Positions 17,810 through 27,145 of a stretch of DNA of 64,000 bases are shown in pieces. The first letter of the stretch is position 1; every line of letters begins with the position of its first letter. The DNA comes from Bacillus sp. DTU_2020_1000418_1_SI_GHA_SEK_038. Its GTDB lineage: Bacteria > Bacillota > Bacilli > Bacillales > Cytobacillaceae. A program made the position numbers and the translations under genes. The notes under the pieces were generated by a model. That model saw only the letters and a list, made by a program, of their open reading frames with translations, searched no databases and had not been told where the DNA came from. The stretch covers positions 1,860,001 through 1,924,000 of the forward strand of contig NZ_CP135435.1 of NCBI RefSeq assembly GCF_032341175.1. The letters run 5' to 3'.

Positions 17810-17827
17810 GGGAAGGTGAGCTGACCG

Positions 17828-19234
17828 ATGGTTAAAGGAACGGACTTAACGCCACGTCAAATTGTTGAAAGACTTGATCAATTTATTATTGGTCAAAAGG
17901 ATGCAAAAAAAGCAGTAGCTGTAGCATTAAGGAACAGATATCGCCGTGGATTACTTGATGAAAAGCTCCGTGATGAAATTAGCCCTAAAAACATATTAAT
18001 GATCGGACCTACAGGTGTTGGTAAAACTGAAATTGCCCGCCGAATGGCGAAGTTAGTCGGGGCTCCTTTTATTAAAGTGGAGGCAACGAAATTTACTGAG
18101 GTTGGATATGTTGGAAGAGATGTTGAATCAATGGTTAGAGACCTTGTAGAAACATCTGTCAGACTTGTTAAAGAAGAAAAGATGAATAGCGTGAAGGAAC
18201 GAGCAGAAGACAGTGCCAATCGGATCATAGTAGAATTATTAGTTCCTTCAAACAAAAAGACTGTTAATTATAAGAATCCATTGGAAATGCTTTTCGGTGG
18301 AGGCAATGATGGGTCAGATCAAGATACAACCGCTTCAGATGATATGAATATTCAAGCAAAACGTAAGGTTGTAAAAGAAAAACTCGCCTTAGGTGAACTT
18401 GAAAATGAATTTATCACTGTAGAGCTTGAAGAACAGCCACCATCTATGTTTGATATGCTGCAAGGTTCTGGTATGGAACAAATGGGTATGAATATGCAGG
18501 ATGCTTTAAGCGGTTTAATGCCAAAGCGCAGGAAGAAAAGAAAACTGACTGTAAGTGAAGCAAGAAAGGTTTTAACAAATGAAGAGGCACAAAAATTAAT
18601 AGATATGGATGAAGTGACTCAGGAAGCTGTTTTCCGTGCTGAACAATCTGGCATAATATTTATTGATGAAATAGATAAGATTGCAAGCCGCAGCAACGGT
18701 GGCTCATCTGCGGATGTATCACGGGAAGGTGTTCAAAGGGATATCCTTCCAGTGGTAGAAGGATCTACAGTCGTAACAAAATATGGTACAGTAAAAACGG
18801 ACCACGTACTGTTTATGGCAGCTGGAGCGTTTCATATGGCGAAGCCTTCCGATTTAATCCCAGAGCTGCAAGGGCGCTTTCCAATCCGTGTGGAATTAAC
18901 GAAGCTAACTGTTGAGGATTTCTTTAACATCTTAGTTGAGCCTGATAATGCTCTTATCAAACAATATCAAGCATTATTGGAAACTGAAGGTATACAAATT
19001 GAATTTTCTGACGATGCTATTCGTAGGATTGCTGAATTTGCCTTTGAAGTGAATCAAAATACCGACAATATTGGAGCACGCCGTCTTCACACGATAATGG
19101 AAAAGATGCTTGAAGATTTATCTTTTGAAGCACCAGATGTAACGATGGAAAAGATAACGATTACTCCTCAATATGTTGAAGAGAAATTAGGAGCAATTTC
19201 CCGCAACAAGGATTTAAGTCAATTTATTTTGTAA
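17828..19234 (+). CDS. hslU: ATP-dependent protease ATPase subunit HslU (ClpY)
   Basis: HslU is the AAA+ unfoldase that feeds HslV. The 468 residues contain the HslU start [17 protein letters not shown], Walker A GPTGVGKT at 60-67 and the pore motif GYVGRDVE. The variable I domain (about residues 110-245) includes a Met-rich stretch. Walker B is [12 protein letters not shown], and the sensor region includes [12 protein letters not shown]. The C-terminal end SQFIL inserts into HslV. It follows hslV in an operon that continues to codY. Confidence 0.98.
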   Translation: MVKGTDLTPRQIVERLDQFIIGQKDAKKAVAVALRNRYRRGLLDEKLRDEISPKNILMIGPTGVGKTEIARRMAKLVGAPFIKVEATKFTEVGYVGRDVESMVRDLVETSVRLVKEEKMNSVKERAEDSANRIIVELLVPSNKKTVNYKNPLEMLFGGGNDGSDQDTTASDDMNIQAKRKVVKEKLALGELENEFITVELEEQPPSMFDMLQGSGMEQMGMNMQDALSGLMPKRRKKRKLTVSEARKVLTNEEAQKLIDMDEVTQEAVFRAEQSGIIFIDEIDKIASRSNGGSSADVSREGVQRDILPVVEGSTVVTKYGTVKTDHVLFMAAGAFHMAKPSDLIPELQGRFPIRVELTKLTVEDFFNILVEPDNALIKQYQALLETEGIQIEFSDDAIRRIAEFAFEVNQNTDNIGARRLHTIMEKMLEDLSFEAPDVTMEKITITPQYVEEKLGAISRNKDLSQFIL

Positions 19235-19336
19235 AGTTTATGTTAAGTTATATGTGAATAGATAGACAAATAATTTTTATTATTTCAAGATAAAATAGAA
19301 TAAGGCTTTTTTGTTAAGCAAATGGAGGAAAAACTG

Positions 19337-20116
19337 ATGGATTTATTATCAAGAACTAGAAAAATTAATGCAATGCTGCAAAGAGCAGCAGGTAAACCTG
19401 TTAACTTTAAAGAAATGGCGGAAACATTAAGTGATGTTATTACTGCTAATATTTTCGTTGTAAGCAGACGTGGTAAGTTATTAGGCTTTGCTGTAAACCA
19501 GCAAATTGAAAATGATCGCATGAAGCAAATGCTTGCAGATCGCCAATTCCCTGAGGAGTACACGAATAATCTTTTCAATCTTCAGGAGACTTCGCCAAAC
19601 CTTGATGTTGAAAGTGAATATTCAGCTTTCCCTGCTGAAAATAAAGATCTTTTCAGAACAGGGCTTACGACTATCGTTCCAATTATTGGTGGTGGAGAGC
19701 GTCTAGGAACACTAATTCTTGCAAGATTGAATGATCAATTCCATGACGATGATTTAATTCTTGCCGAATATGGAGCAACAGTAGTTGGTATGGAAATTTT
19801 ACGTGAAAAAGCAGAGGAAATTGAAGAAGAAGCGCGCAGTAAAGCTGTTGTCCAAATGGCTATTAGTTCCCTTTCTTACAGTGAATTAGAAGCAATTGAG
19901 CATATTTTTGAAGAATTAAACGGCAGTGAAGGCTTGCTCGTTGCCTCAAAAATAGCTGATCGTGTTGGGATTACAAGATCAGTAATCGTAAATGCTTTAC
20001 GTAAATTAGAAAGTGCAGGAGTAATTGAATCAAGATCACTTGGTATGAAAGGAACCTATATTAAGGTTCTAAATGATAAGTTTTTATTCGAGCTTGAGAA
20101 GTTAAAATCTCATTAA
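19337..20116 (+). CDS. codY: GTP- and branched-chain amino acid-sensing repressor CodY
   Basis: CodY represses stationary-phase, amino acid and motility genes when GTP and Ile/Leu/Val are plentiful. ATG 19337 follows TGGAGG and gives 259 residues, the family length; an ATG 15 bases earlier overlaps the ribosome site and is rejected. The N-terminal GAF domain includes [12 protein letters not shown] and [16 protein letters not shown]. The C-terminal winged HTH is highly conserved ([22 protein letters not shown]). In B. subtilis it also regulates the adjoining fla/che operon. A strong terminator follows. Confidence 0.98.
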   Translation: MDLLSRTRKINAMLQRAAGKPVNFKEMAETLSDVITANIFVVSRRGKLLGFAVNQQIENDRMKQMLADRQFPEEYTNNLFNLQETSPNLDVESEYSAFPAENKDLFRTGLTTIVPIIGGGERLGTLILARLNDQFHDDDLILAEYGATVVGMEILREKAEEIEEEARSKAVVQMAISSLSYSELEAIEHIFEELNGSEGLLVASKIADRVGITRSVIVNALRKLESAGVIESRSLGMKGTYIKVLNDKFLFELEKLKSH

Positions 20117-20128
20117 TAGCATTTTGTT

Positions 20129-20162
20129 AAACCCCTTTTTCGACAAGAAAAGGGGTTTTTTT
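20129..20162 (+). terminator. Terminator after hslVU-codY
   Basis: AAACCCCTTTT (20129-20139) pairs with AAAAGGGGTTT (20148-20158), followed by a run of seven T. Confidence 0.93.
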
Positions 20163-20516
20163 ATTACATTTGTTTTACGGGCTTTAAACAAAATAAAAAA
20201 TTATTTTATTTCTATTACAATTTATTTTTAATTAATCTGAGGTCTTTTTTCCTATTATCACAAAGGATGAAAAAGTTTTTGTTCGTTAAATTGTTGTAAT
20301 TTACAATGATTTAATGTTTTCATTACAAATATCTCATTTTATAATTAAAAATGGGAAGAAGGTCATGTTAAAAGTATTCCAAGTATGATAGACATATTAT
20401 TTCATTTTCATTACAATAAAAGGTATGCGACATATTGTATTCTTTTTCTTCAAAATTCTACATATTACATTGATGGGTTTTTTTGACAATGAAAATAGCA
20501 ATAATGAGGTGCTTTT
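20163..20516 (+). other. Long AT-rich upstream region of the fla/che operon
   Basis: About 350 bases carry no gene. In B. subtilis this interval holds sigma-A and SigD promoters and CodY sites. Here I find TTGACA (20483-20488) without a well-spaced -10, no GCCGATA box, and no clear CodY box. TTTTCATTACAA occurs twice as a direct repeat (20317-20328 and 20405-20416), and TTGTAA/TTTACAA forms a short inverted repeat near 20291-20305. The promoter cannot be placed with confidence. Confidence 0.5.
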
Positions 20517-20912
20517 ATGAAATTGTTTTCTAATTCGATAACGAATATTGAAAATGGTCTTAATTATTCCTCCCTTAAACAAAAGGTAATATCACAAAAT
20601 ATAGCAAATGAAGCGACACCAGGATATAAAGCAAAAGACGTTAGCTTTAAGCAGTCATTGGAAACCGCAGTTAGCCGATCTTTAGAAGCAAATCGAACAG
20701 ATCAAAGGCATTTTGATTTTAAAAGCAGCCCGCTTTCTAACGCTGGAATCATTAATAGGAAAAATGTGTCTTATAACCATAACGGGAATAGTGTAGATAT
20801 CGATAAGGAAATGACTGACTTAGCCGGTAATCAAATTTATTACAATGCACTTATTGACCGAATTAGCGGAAAGTTTTCAAGCTTGCAGACTGTTATAAGG
20901 GGAGGTAAGTAG
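20517..20912 (+). CDS. flgB: Flagellar basal-body rod protein FlgB
   Basis: FlgB is a proximal rod subunit and the first gene of the operon. The 131 residues include the rod signature ISQNIANEATPGYKAKDVSF (about residues 25-45). The C-terminal helix EMTDLAGNQIYYNALIDRI is shared by rod and hook proteins. The ATG follows GAGGTG. flgC starts 3 bases after its stop. Confidence 0.96.
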   Translation: MKLFSNSITNIENGLNYSSLKQKVISQNIANEATPGYKAKDVSFKQSLETAVSRSLEANRTDQRHFDFKSSPLSNAGIINRKNVSYNHNGNSVDIDKEMTDLAGNQIYYNALIDRISGKFSSLQTVIRGGK

Positions 20913-20914
20913 AA

Positions 20915-21364
20915 ATGTCAATTTTTCATAGCATGAATAATTCTGCTTCTGCCCTAACTGCCCAAAGATTAAGGATGGATGTTATTTCATCGAATATGGC
21001 CAATGCAGAATCGACTAGAGGAAAGCTAGTCGATGGCGAATGGCAGCCCTACCGGCGTAAATCAGTCGTCCTTGAACCGAAAGAGGGACAGTTCTCCAAT
21101 TTTCTTAATAAAGCCATGAACCAATCAATTGCCGGCAATGGAGTAAAGGCTACAAGAATTATTGAAGACCAAACTCCGTTTAAGCTCGTATATAATCCGG
21201 AGCACCCAGATGCAAATGCTGAAGGATATGTAGAGCTGCCAAATGTTGATCCTTTGAGGGAAATGGTAGACCTCATAAGTGCTACCAGATCATATGAAGC
21301 GAATGTGACAGTTCTTAATGCTTCTAAAAGCATGTTGATGAAAGCATTAGAGATTGGAAAATAG
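20915..21364 (+). CDS. flgC: Flagellar basal-body rod protein FlgC
   Basis: This 149-residue rod subunit opens with FHSMNNSASALTAQRLRMDV and SSNMANAES, the axial-family start. It ends with the motif DLISATRSYEANVTVLNASKSMLMKALEIGK. The ribosome site is GGAGGT inside the end of flgB. The family match is unambiguous. Confidence 0.97.
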   Translation: MSIFHSMNNSASALTAQRLRMDVISSNMANAESTRGKLVDGEWQPYRRKSVVLEPKEGQFSNFLNKAMNQSIAGNGVKATRIIEDQTPFKLVYNPEHPDANAEGYVELPNVDPLREMVDLISATRSYEANVTVLNASKSMLMKALEIGK

Positions 21365-21377
21365 AGGAGCAGTATAA

Positions 21378-21686
21378 ATGAATAATGTTGGATTTCCTGC
21401 TGTTAGCAATATATTAAAGCCTCAAGGGGCTAAACAGACTCATACATATACACCATACGAAGCTCACAAGAGTTTTGCGTCCGTACTTAAGAATTCAATT
21501 CAGGAATTAAATAATCTCCAAAATGAATCAGACAAAATGACTGAAAAACTCGTAAAAGGTGAAAACGTTGATTTACATCAAGTTATGATTGCTTCTCAAA
21601 AAGCAAGTGTTACATTGCAGGCTACACTCGAAATTCGCAATAAAGTAATCGAAGCCTATCAAGAGACTATGCGAATGCAAGTGTAA
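21378..21686 (+). CDS. fliE: Flagellar hook-basal body complex protein FliE
   Basis: FliE links the MS ring to the proximal rod. The 102 residues contain the conserved C-terminal block VDLHQVMIASQKASVTLQATLEIRNKVIEAYQETMRMQV (39 residues; key elements DLHQVM, KA, RNKVIEAYQE and M near the end). The ribosome site is GAGGAG. The gap after it, before fliF, is unusually long and holds a structured repeat. Confidence 0.97.
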   Translation: MNNVGFPAVSNILKPQGAKQTHTYTPYEAHKSFASVLKNSIQELNNLQNESDKMTEKLVKGENVDLHQVMIASQKASVTLQATLEIRNKVIEAYQETMRMQV

Positions 21687-21693
21687 TAGAAAT

Positions 21694-21868
21694 GCGGAAG
21701 TGCCTTCGGAACAATTAAAGGGCAATTGTTCCTGCGATGAATATTCGCAGAAGCTTTCCTTTGTGCCCAGGGGCGACAAGCATAAGACGAGACGGCAGGA
21801 AGGTTGTTCTTTAACCTTCTTGACGGATTGGCTTATGACCTCGAGCCCCTAGGCACTGAAGCTAGACA
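21694..21868 (+). repeat. Structured intergenic repeat between fliE and fliF
   Basis: This GC-richer block is unlike its surroundings. Outer arms GTGCCCAGGGGC (21763-21774) and GCCCCTAGGCAC (21845-21856) enclose CATAAG/CTTATG (21781-21786, 21832-21837) and CAGGAAGGTT/AACCTTCTTG (21796-21805, 21813-21822). On the 5' side are two more hairpins: GGAACAATT/AATTGTTCC (21708-21716, 21724-21732) and TGCGA/TCGCA (21733-21737, 21745-21749). It ends GAAGCTAGACA. The GACAAGC...GACCTCGAGCCCCTAGGC...GCTAGACA pattern matches, from memory, a dispersed intergenic repeat common in Bacillaceae genomes. No ORF is evident. Confidence 0.7.
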
Positions 21869-21978
21869 TTAATCTATATCTTAGAACGCATTGTTTATAT
21901 TATTTTATTAAAGCTAAAAACTTCTGTTTTGCGGTTATTAGCTGCCAAAGAATGAGACAGAATAACCGGGGGATTGAA

Positions 21979-23574
21979 ATGAAAGAATCGTTTCGGAATT
22001 ATAAAGAAAAAGTCCAAGAATTTTGGCAAAATCGAACCAAAAAGCAAAAAATTATGCTTTTTGGTTCCGTCCTTTTATTTATAATCATTGTTACAGGTGC
22101 ATCGATACTAGCGACTAGAAGTACACTAGTTCCGCTTTATAGCAATCTTACACCTTCTGAAACAGGGACTATTAAAGAAAGCCTAGACGGAAGAGGTATC
22201 AAATCTGAAATTGCTGATGGCGGAACAACAATTAAAGTACCAGAAGAAGTTGTGGATACACTTAAGGTAGAACTTGCGGCTGAGGGTATTCCAAAATCCG
22301 GCAATATTGATTATTCATTTTTCAGTCAGAACGCAGGCATTGGAACAACGGAAAATGAATTTAAAATGATCAAATTAGATACAATGCAAACAGAATTAGC
22401 CAATTTAATAAGAGGGATTGAAGGGGTAAATGACGCAAAGGTCATGATAAACCTTCCCGAAAAAGGGATATTTGTTAAAGACCCTTCTGAAGAAGCATCA
22501 GCTTCCATTGTTCTAAATACAAAGCCAGGTTATCAATTTGAAGATTCCCAAATTCAAGCTCTTTATCATTTAGTTTCAAAAAGTATTCCCAATTTGCCTA
22601 CTGATAATATCGTCATTACTAATCAATTCTTTGAGTACTTTGATCTAAAAAATAATCAAAATTCTACACCAGGTTCAACATTTGCTGAACAGCATGAAAT
22701 TAAAAAGCAAATTGAACGAGATGTGCAGCGCCAAGTACAAGGAATGCTTGGTACATTAATGGGACATGACAAGGTTGTTGTGTCTGTGACGGCTGATGTT
22801 GATTTTACCCAAGAGAACAGGGAAGAAAATCTCGTCACTCCAGTCGATGAAGAAAATATGGCTGGGATTGCTATTAGCGCCCAAAAAATAACAGAAACCT
22901 TTACAGGAAATGCAGATCAAGCAGGCGGTCTAACAGCTGCCGGGGATCCTGCAGATGTTCCAGGTTCTTCTTATTTAGAAGGAAATGGGGCGAATGGTGA
23001 TTATGAAAAAATCGAAGAAACCATAAATAATGAAGTAAATAAAATTCGCAAAGAAATTGTTGAGAGCCCATATAAAGTTAGAGATTTAGGCATTCAAGTT
23101 ATGGTTGAACCTCCACAGCCTGATGATCCAACTACTCTTCCTCAGGAAAGAGTAGATGATATTACAAAAATTCTTGCCACGATTGTTCGCACAACAATCG
23201 ATAAAAAGGCCGGATCAGATGAATTAACGGAAGAAGCAATTAATGAAAAGGTCGTAGTGTCAGTTCAGCCATTCAAAGGCAAAGTAGAATTCCCTAATGA
23301 TGTTAAGCAAGTTCTTCCGCTATGGGCTTACATTGTAGGTGGTGTGCTTCTTGCCATTATCGCTCTATTAATCTTCCTATTTATTAGGGCAAGAAGAAAA
23401 CAAAAAGCAGAAGAACAGGAACTATTGGAAGTTGAGGAAGTCATTCATGTTCCAGACGTAAATGAGGAGCTTGAGACAGAAAGTACTATGCGCAAAAAAC
23501 AGCTTGAAAAAATGGCAAAAGAAAAGCCAGAGGATTTTGCAAAGCTCCTGCGTACGTGGATTGCTGAAGATTAG
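21979..23574 (+). CDS. fliF: Flagellar MS-ring protein FliF
   Basis: FliF forms the membrane ring that seeds the flagellum. ATG 21979 lies 6 bases after GGGGG and gives 531 residues; an ATG at 21952 has no ribosome site. A first transmembrane helix (about residues 25-45) is followed by the ring-building YscJ/FliF domain (APLYSNLTPSETG-like start, then GNIDYSFFSQNAGIG). A second transmembrane helix (PLWAYIVGGVLLAIIALLIF) precedes the C-terminal FliG-binding tail PEDFAKLLRTWIAED. Confidence 0.97.
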   Translation: MKESFRNYKEKVQEFWQNRTKKQKIMLFGSVLLFIIIVTGASILATRSTLVPLYSNLTPSETGTIKESLDGRGIKSEIADGGTTIKVPEEVVDTLKVELAAEGIPKSGNIDYSFFSQNAGIGTTENEFKMIKLDTMQTELANLIRGIEGVNDAKVMINLPEKGIFVKDPSEEASASIVLNTKPGYQFEDSQIQALYHLVSKSIPNLPTDNIVITNQFFEYFDLKNNQNSTPGSTFAEQHEIKKQIERDVQRQVQGMLGTLMGHDKVVVSVTADVDFTQENREENLVTPVDEENMAGIAISAQKITETFTGNADQAGGLTAAGDPADVPGSSYLEGNGANGDYEKIEETINNEVNKIRKEIVESPYKVRDLGIQVMVEPPQPDDPTTLPQERVDDITKILATIVRTTIDKKAGSDELTEEAINEKVVVSVQPFKGKVEFPNDVKQVLPLWAYIVGGVLLAIIALLIFLFIRARRKQKAEEQELLEVEEVIHVPDVNEELETESTMRKKQLEKMAKEKPEDFAKLLRTWIAED

Positions 23575-23586
23575 GGGGTATGGGTA

Positions 23587-24603
23587 ATGGCAAGGAAAGA
23601 TCAAAAAGAGCTGTCAGGTAAGCAAAAAGCAGCCATACTTCTTATATCACTTGGACCTGATGTTGCATCGTCTGTATATAAGCATTTAAGTGAAGAAGAA
23701 ATAGAAAAATTAACTCTAGAGATCTCTGGTGTCAAAAAAGTTGATTCACAGGCAAAAGAAGAAGTTGTAGAGGAGTTTCACAATATCGCGTTGGCTCAGG
23801 ATTATATTTCACAAGGCGGAATTGGGTATGCAAAAACGGTTTTAGAAAAAGCGCTTGGGAATGAGCAGGCAGCTATTATCATTAATCGGCTTACATCATC
23901 CTTGCAGGTGAGACCTTTCGACTTTGCAAGGAAAGCAGATCCTGCTCAAATCCTTAACTTTATTCAAAATGAGCACCCGCAAACGATAGCTCTAATATTA
24001 TCGTATTTGGATGCCGCTCAAGCAGGGCAAATTCTATCGGAGCTCCCACAGGAAATGCAAGCAGATATTGCGAAAAGAATTGCAGTCATGGACAGCACAG
24101 CACCAGAAATTATTAATGAAGTAGAACAAATACTCGAAAGAAAACTTTCAGCAACTGTTACACAGGACTACACTCAAACTGGCGGAATTGAAGCAGTTGT
24201 GGACGTCCTAAATGGAGTTGACCGTTCTACTGAACGAACAATTTTGGATGCTTTAGAAATTCAGGATCCCGAGCTTGCAGAAGAAATTAAGAAAAGAATG
24301 TTTGTATTCGAGGATATTGTTACCCTCGATAACCGTGCCATTCAGCGAGTTATCCGCGATTGTGAAAGTGAGGATCTTATGCTTTCGCTTAAAGTTTCAA
24401 GTGATGAAGTTAAGGAAATTATTTTCAAAAATATGTCTAAACGTATGGTTGAAACCTTTAAAGACGAAATGGAATACATGGGTCCTGTTAGACTACGTGA
24501 TGTAGAAGAAGCGCAATCTAGAATTGTGGCAATCATTCGACGTCTAGAGGAAGCTGGGGAAATAGTCGTTGCTAGAGGCGGGGGAGATGATATTATTGTC
24601 TAG
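23587..24603 (+). CDS. fliG: Flagellar motor switch protein FliG
   Basis: FliG couples stator force to rotation and binds FliF and FliM. The 338 residues show the N-terminal domain (GKQKAAILLISLGPDVAS) and the middle domain with EHPQTIALILSYL, the EHPQR-like FliM site. The C-terminal torque domain contains ELAEEIKKRMFVFEDIVTLDNRAIQ and RGPVRLRDVE-type GPVRLRDVEEAQ. The C-terminus overlaps fliH by 17 bases. Confidence 0.97.
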   Translation: MARKDQKELSGKQKAAILLISLGPDVASSVYKHLSEEEIEKLTLEISGVKKVDSQAKEEVVEEFHNIALAQDYISQGGIGYAKTVLEKALGNEQAAIIINRLTSSLQVRPFDFARKADPAQILNFIQNEHPQTIALILSYLDAAQAGQILSELPQEMQADIAKRIAVMDSTAPEIINEVEQILERKLSATVTQDYTQTGGIEAVVDVLNGVDRSTERTILDALEIQDPELAEEIKKRMFVFEDIVTLDNRAIQRVIRDCESEDLMLSLKVSSDEVKEIIFKNMSKRMVETFKDEMEYMGPVRLRDVEEAQSRIVAIIRRLEEAGEIVVARGGGDDIIV

Positions 24604-25372
24604 ATTAATAAAGGCGGTTCCCTCTTTGGCTGACAATAATGTTAATGAAAAAAAGATTATTTCTATTAAAGTTTTTAAGCCGGAAAAACAAGAAGATGAC
24701 TTTGAACCTACCCCTATAAATCATTCAGAACAGGCACAATCAATTATTGCAGAAGCTGAAATGGAAGCAGAATCGATAATAAGCCTTGCTAGGCATGAGG
24801 CTGAGTTAATTCGTCAGCAGCTAGAGCAAGATGTTCAATCTTTTGAAATTGAAAAAGAAAACATCGCTGCAGCGGCACATGAATCAGGGTATGCTTCCGG
24901 ATATGAAGAGGGCCGAGAGAAAGGCTACTTAGAATATCTTGAAATTATTGAATCTGCACGAGCAGTAGTTGATTCCGCAAAGAATGATTATCGAATGCAT
25001 GTTGAATCGTCCGACAGGGAGATTCTCGAAATCGGTCTCAAAGTTGCTCAGAAAATCTTAGGGAAAACGATTCAAGAAAATAAGGAAGAATTTTTACCTA
25101 TCGTGAAGCGAGCGTTAAAGGAAGCACGGGATAATCAGGAAATTCAATTGCATGTTCATCCAAGTCATTATGATTATCTTCTTTCAAATAAGGAAGAACT
25201 AAAAATACTTTTTCCAAGAGAAATTGATTTATTTATCTATCCAGACGATGAATTAGGAGAGTCAAGCTGCATTATTGAATCCGTTAATGGGAGAATTGAT
25301 GCAAGTATTGATAGTCAGCTAGAAGAAATAAAACGAAAGCTTGTTGAAATGCTAGAGGGTGAGCAGGAATGA
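24587..25372 (+). CDS. fliH: Flagellar export ATPase regulator FliH
   Basis: FliH is the peripheral stalk that controls FliI. The ATG at 24587 has AGAGG 8 bases upstream and gives 261 residues; TTG starts at 24569 or 24596 are alternatives. The N-terminal part is variable and acidic. A long helical region (residues about 50-115) includes GYASGYEEGREKGYLE, the glycine-spaced repeat of FliH. The C-terminal domain resembles V-type ATPase subunit E (LEIGLKVAQKILGKTI). Ends overlap fliI by 4 bases. Confidence 0.92.
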   Translation: MILLSRLIKAVPSLADNNVNEKKIISIKVFKPEKQEDDFEPTPINHSEQAQSIIAEAEMEAESIISLARHEAELIRQQLEQDVQSFEIEKENIAAAAHESGYASGYEEGREKGYLEYLEIIESARAVVDSAKNDYRMHVESSDREILEIGLKVAQKILGKTIQENKEEFLPIVKRALKEARDNQEIQLHVHPSHYDYLLSNKEELKILFPREIDLFIYPDDELGESSCIIESVNGRIDASIDSQLEEIKRKLVEMLEGEQE

Positions 25373-26688
25373 AGCTCTTGGATGTCATTGAGGAAATTGA
25401 TCAGCTAGACTCCTTTAAACGCTATGGACGTGTAAAAAGAGTGGTAGGTTTAATGATTGAGTCCCAGGGCCCCCCTGAAAGTTCCATTGGCGATGTTTGT
25501 TATATTCATGTAGGCAGTAAGCGAAAAAGAACCATACAGGCAGAGGTAGTCGGTTTCAAAAACGAAGAAGTTATTTTGATGCCGTATACAACCATTAATG
25601 ATATTTCACCTGGCAGCTTAGTAGAAGCGACCTCAAGGCCATTGGAAATTAAAGTTGGGGCGCAGCTGATTGGTTCAGTCATTGACTCAATAGGGCAGCC
25701 TCTTGATGGAACGCCATTGCCGAAAGGACTTTCTTCTGCACCAACTGAGCAAGCTCCGCCAAATCCGCTCAAAAGACCCCCTATTTCTTCCGCTATGGAG
25801 GTAGGAGTTCGGATGATCGATAGTTTATTAACTGTTGGAATCGGACAGCGGGTTGGAATTTTTGCAGGGAGTGGTGTGGGAAAGAGTACTCTGCTAGGCA
25901 TGGTTGCCAGGAATACGAAAGCGGATTTGAACGTCATTGCTCTAATCGGAGAGCGCGGCAGAGAAGTGCGTGAATTCATTGAGCGCGACCTCGGTCCAGA
26001 AGGCTTAAGCCGTTCTATTGTTGTCGTAGCAACGTCTGATCAACCAGCATTAATGAGAATTAAAGGTGCCTATACAGCAACAGCAATTGCTGAATATTTT
26101 CGAGATAAAGGTTTAAATGTCATGATGATGATGGATTCAGTTACAAGGGTGGCAATGGCGCAAAGAGAGGTTGGACTAGCAATAGGTGAGCCCCCGACAA
26201 CAAAGGGGTATACTCCTTCTGTTTTTGCCATTTTGCCGAAGCTTCTCGAAAGAACCGGAACAAATGAAAAAGGGTCCATTACAGCATTTTATACTGTTTT
26301 AGTAGATGGCGATGATATGAATGAACCAATTGCTGATACGGTGCGCGGGATATTAGACGGACACTTTGTTCTTGATCGCGCACTTGCTAATAAAGGTCAA
26401 TATCCTGCTGTTAATGTGCTAAAAAGCGTCAGCAGGGTCATGAATAATATCGTTCCAACCGAACATGTACGAGCAGCGGAGAAATTACGGGAAGCATTAA
26501 GTACTTATATAAATGCCGAAGATTTAATAAATATCGGGGCCTATAAAAAAGGCTCATCCATTGAAATTGATGAAGCCATTAGGCTCTACCCTAATATTAT
26601 TTCCTTTTTAAAGCAGGGAACGCATGAAAAAATAACTTTTCAAGAAAGTGTTTACCAATTAAAGAGCATTTTAGGGAAAGGAGATTAA
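25369..26688 (+). CDS. fliI: Flagellum-specific export ATPase FliI
   Basis: FliI energises protein export through the flagellar type III system. The 439-residue protein has an N-terminal beta barrel, Walker A GSGVGKST at 167-174, the IGERGREVREFIE segment, and Walker B near VMMMMDSVTRVAMAQREVGLA. The C-terminal region ends with ILGKGD. The layout matches F1-beta-like export ATPases. It overlaps fliH by 4 bases. Confidence 0.98.
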   Translation: MKLLDVIEEIDQLDSFKRYGRVKRVVGLMIESQGPPESSIGDVCYIHVGSKRKRTIQAEVVGFKNEEVILMPYTTINDISPGSLVEATSRPLEIKVGAQLIGSVIDSIGQPLDGTPLPKGLSSAPTEQAPPNPLKRPPISSAMEVGVRMIDSLLTVGIGQRVGIFAGSGVGKSTLLGMVARNTKADLNVIALIGERGREVREFIERDLGPEGLSRSIVVVATSDQPALMRIKGAYTATAIAEYFRDKGLNVMMMMDSVTRVAMAQREVGLAIGEPPTTKGYTPSVFAILPKLLERTGTNEKGSITAFYTVLVDGDDMNEPIADTVRGILDGHFVLDRALANKGQYPAVNVLKSVSRVMNNIVPTEHVRAAEKLREALSTYINAEDLINIGAYKKGSSIEIDEAIRLYPNIISFLKQGTHEKITFQESVYQLKSILGKGD

Positions 26689-26693
26689 TTTTC

Positions 26694-27137
26694 ATGCAAT
26701 ACCAATTCAAATTTGAAAAAATCCTTACGATTAAAGAAAGAGAAAAGGATGAAGCACTTAACATTTATAATCAATCAGTCAAAAGATTTGAAACTGCTGC
26801 TGAAAAATTATATGAACTCCTTAAGAAGAAAGAGGATTTAGAAGACTATCAATCTTACAGGCTAGTCAATGGGTTGCCAGTGCAAGAAATTAGGCATCAT
26901 CAGCACTTTATTCATCAATTGGAAAGAACGATCGAGCATTATCAGCAAATTGTTATGAATGCACGAAATCACATGAATTTTCAGCAGGAGAGGCTGCTTG
27001 AGAAAAATGTAGAAGTGAAGAAGTATGAAAAAATTAAAGAAAAAGACATGACGAATTTTGCTGAAGATGTAAGGCTGCAAGAGGGAAGGCAAATGGATGA
27101 TATCTCGATTCAGCATTATATGTATCGGGGAAATTAG
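26694..27137 (+). CDS. fliJ: Flagellar export protein FliJ
   Basis: FliJ is the coiled-coil stalk that couples FliI to FlhA and escorts chaperones. The 147 residues open with YQFKFEKILTIKEREKDEAL and are helical throughout, with many Gln, Glu and Lys. There is little other sequence signature; identification rests on the N-terminal KFEKIL-type start, length and position right after fliI. Confidence 0.92.
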   Translation: MQYQFKFEKILTIKEREKDEALNIYNQSVKRFETAAEKLYELLKKKEDLEDYQSYRLVNGLPVQEIRHHQHFIHQLERTIEHYQQIVMNARNHMNFQQERLLEKNVEVKKYEKIKEKDMTNFAEDVRLQEGRQMDDISIQHYMYRGN

Positions 27138-27145
27138 GTGGTAAA

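Noticed and set aside
19263..19296. TAGACA/TAAAAT before codY as a promoter
   Set aside because: The spacer is 22 bases, too long. An AATTTT segment nearby was also compared with the CodY box and has too many mismatches.
25506..25979. Long minus-strand frame opposite fliI (157 codons)
   Set aside because: It lies fully inside a conserved gene, has no family resemblance and is an antisense shadow.
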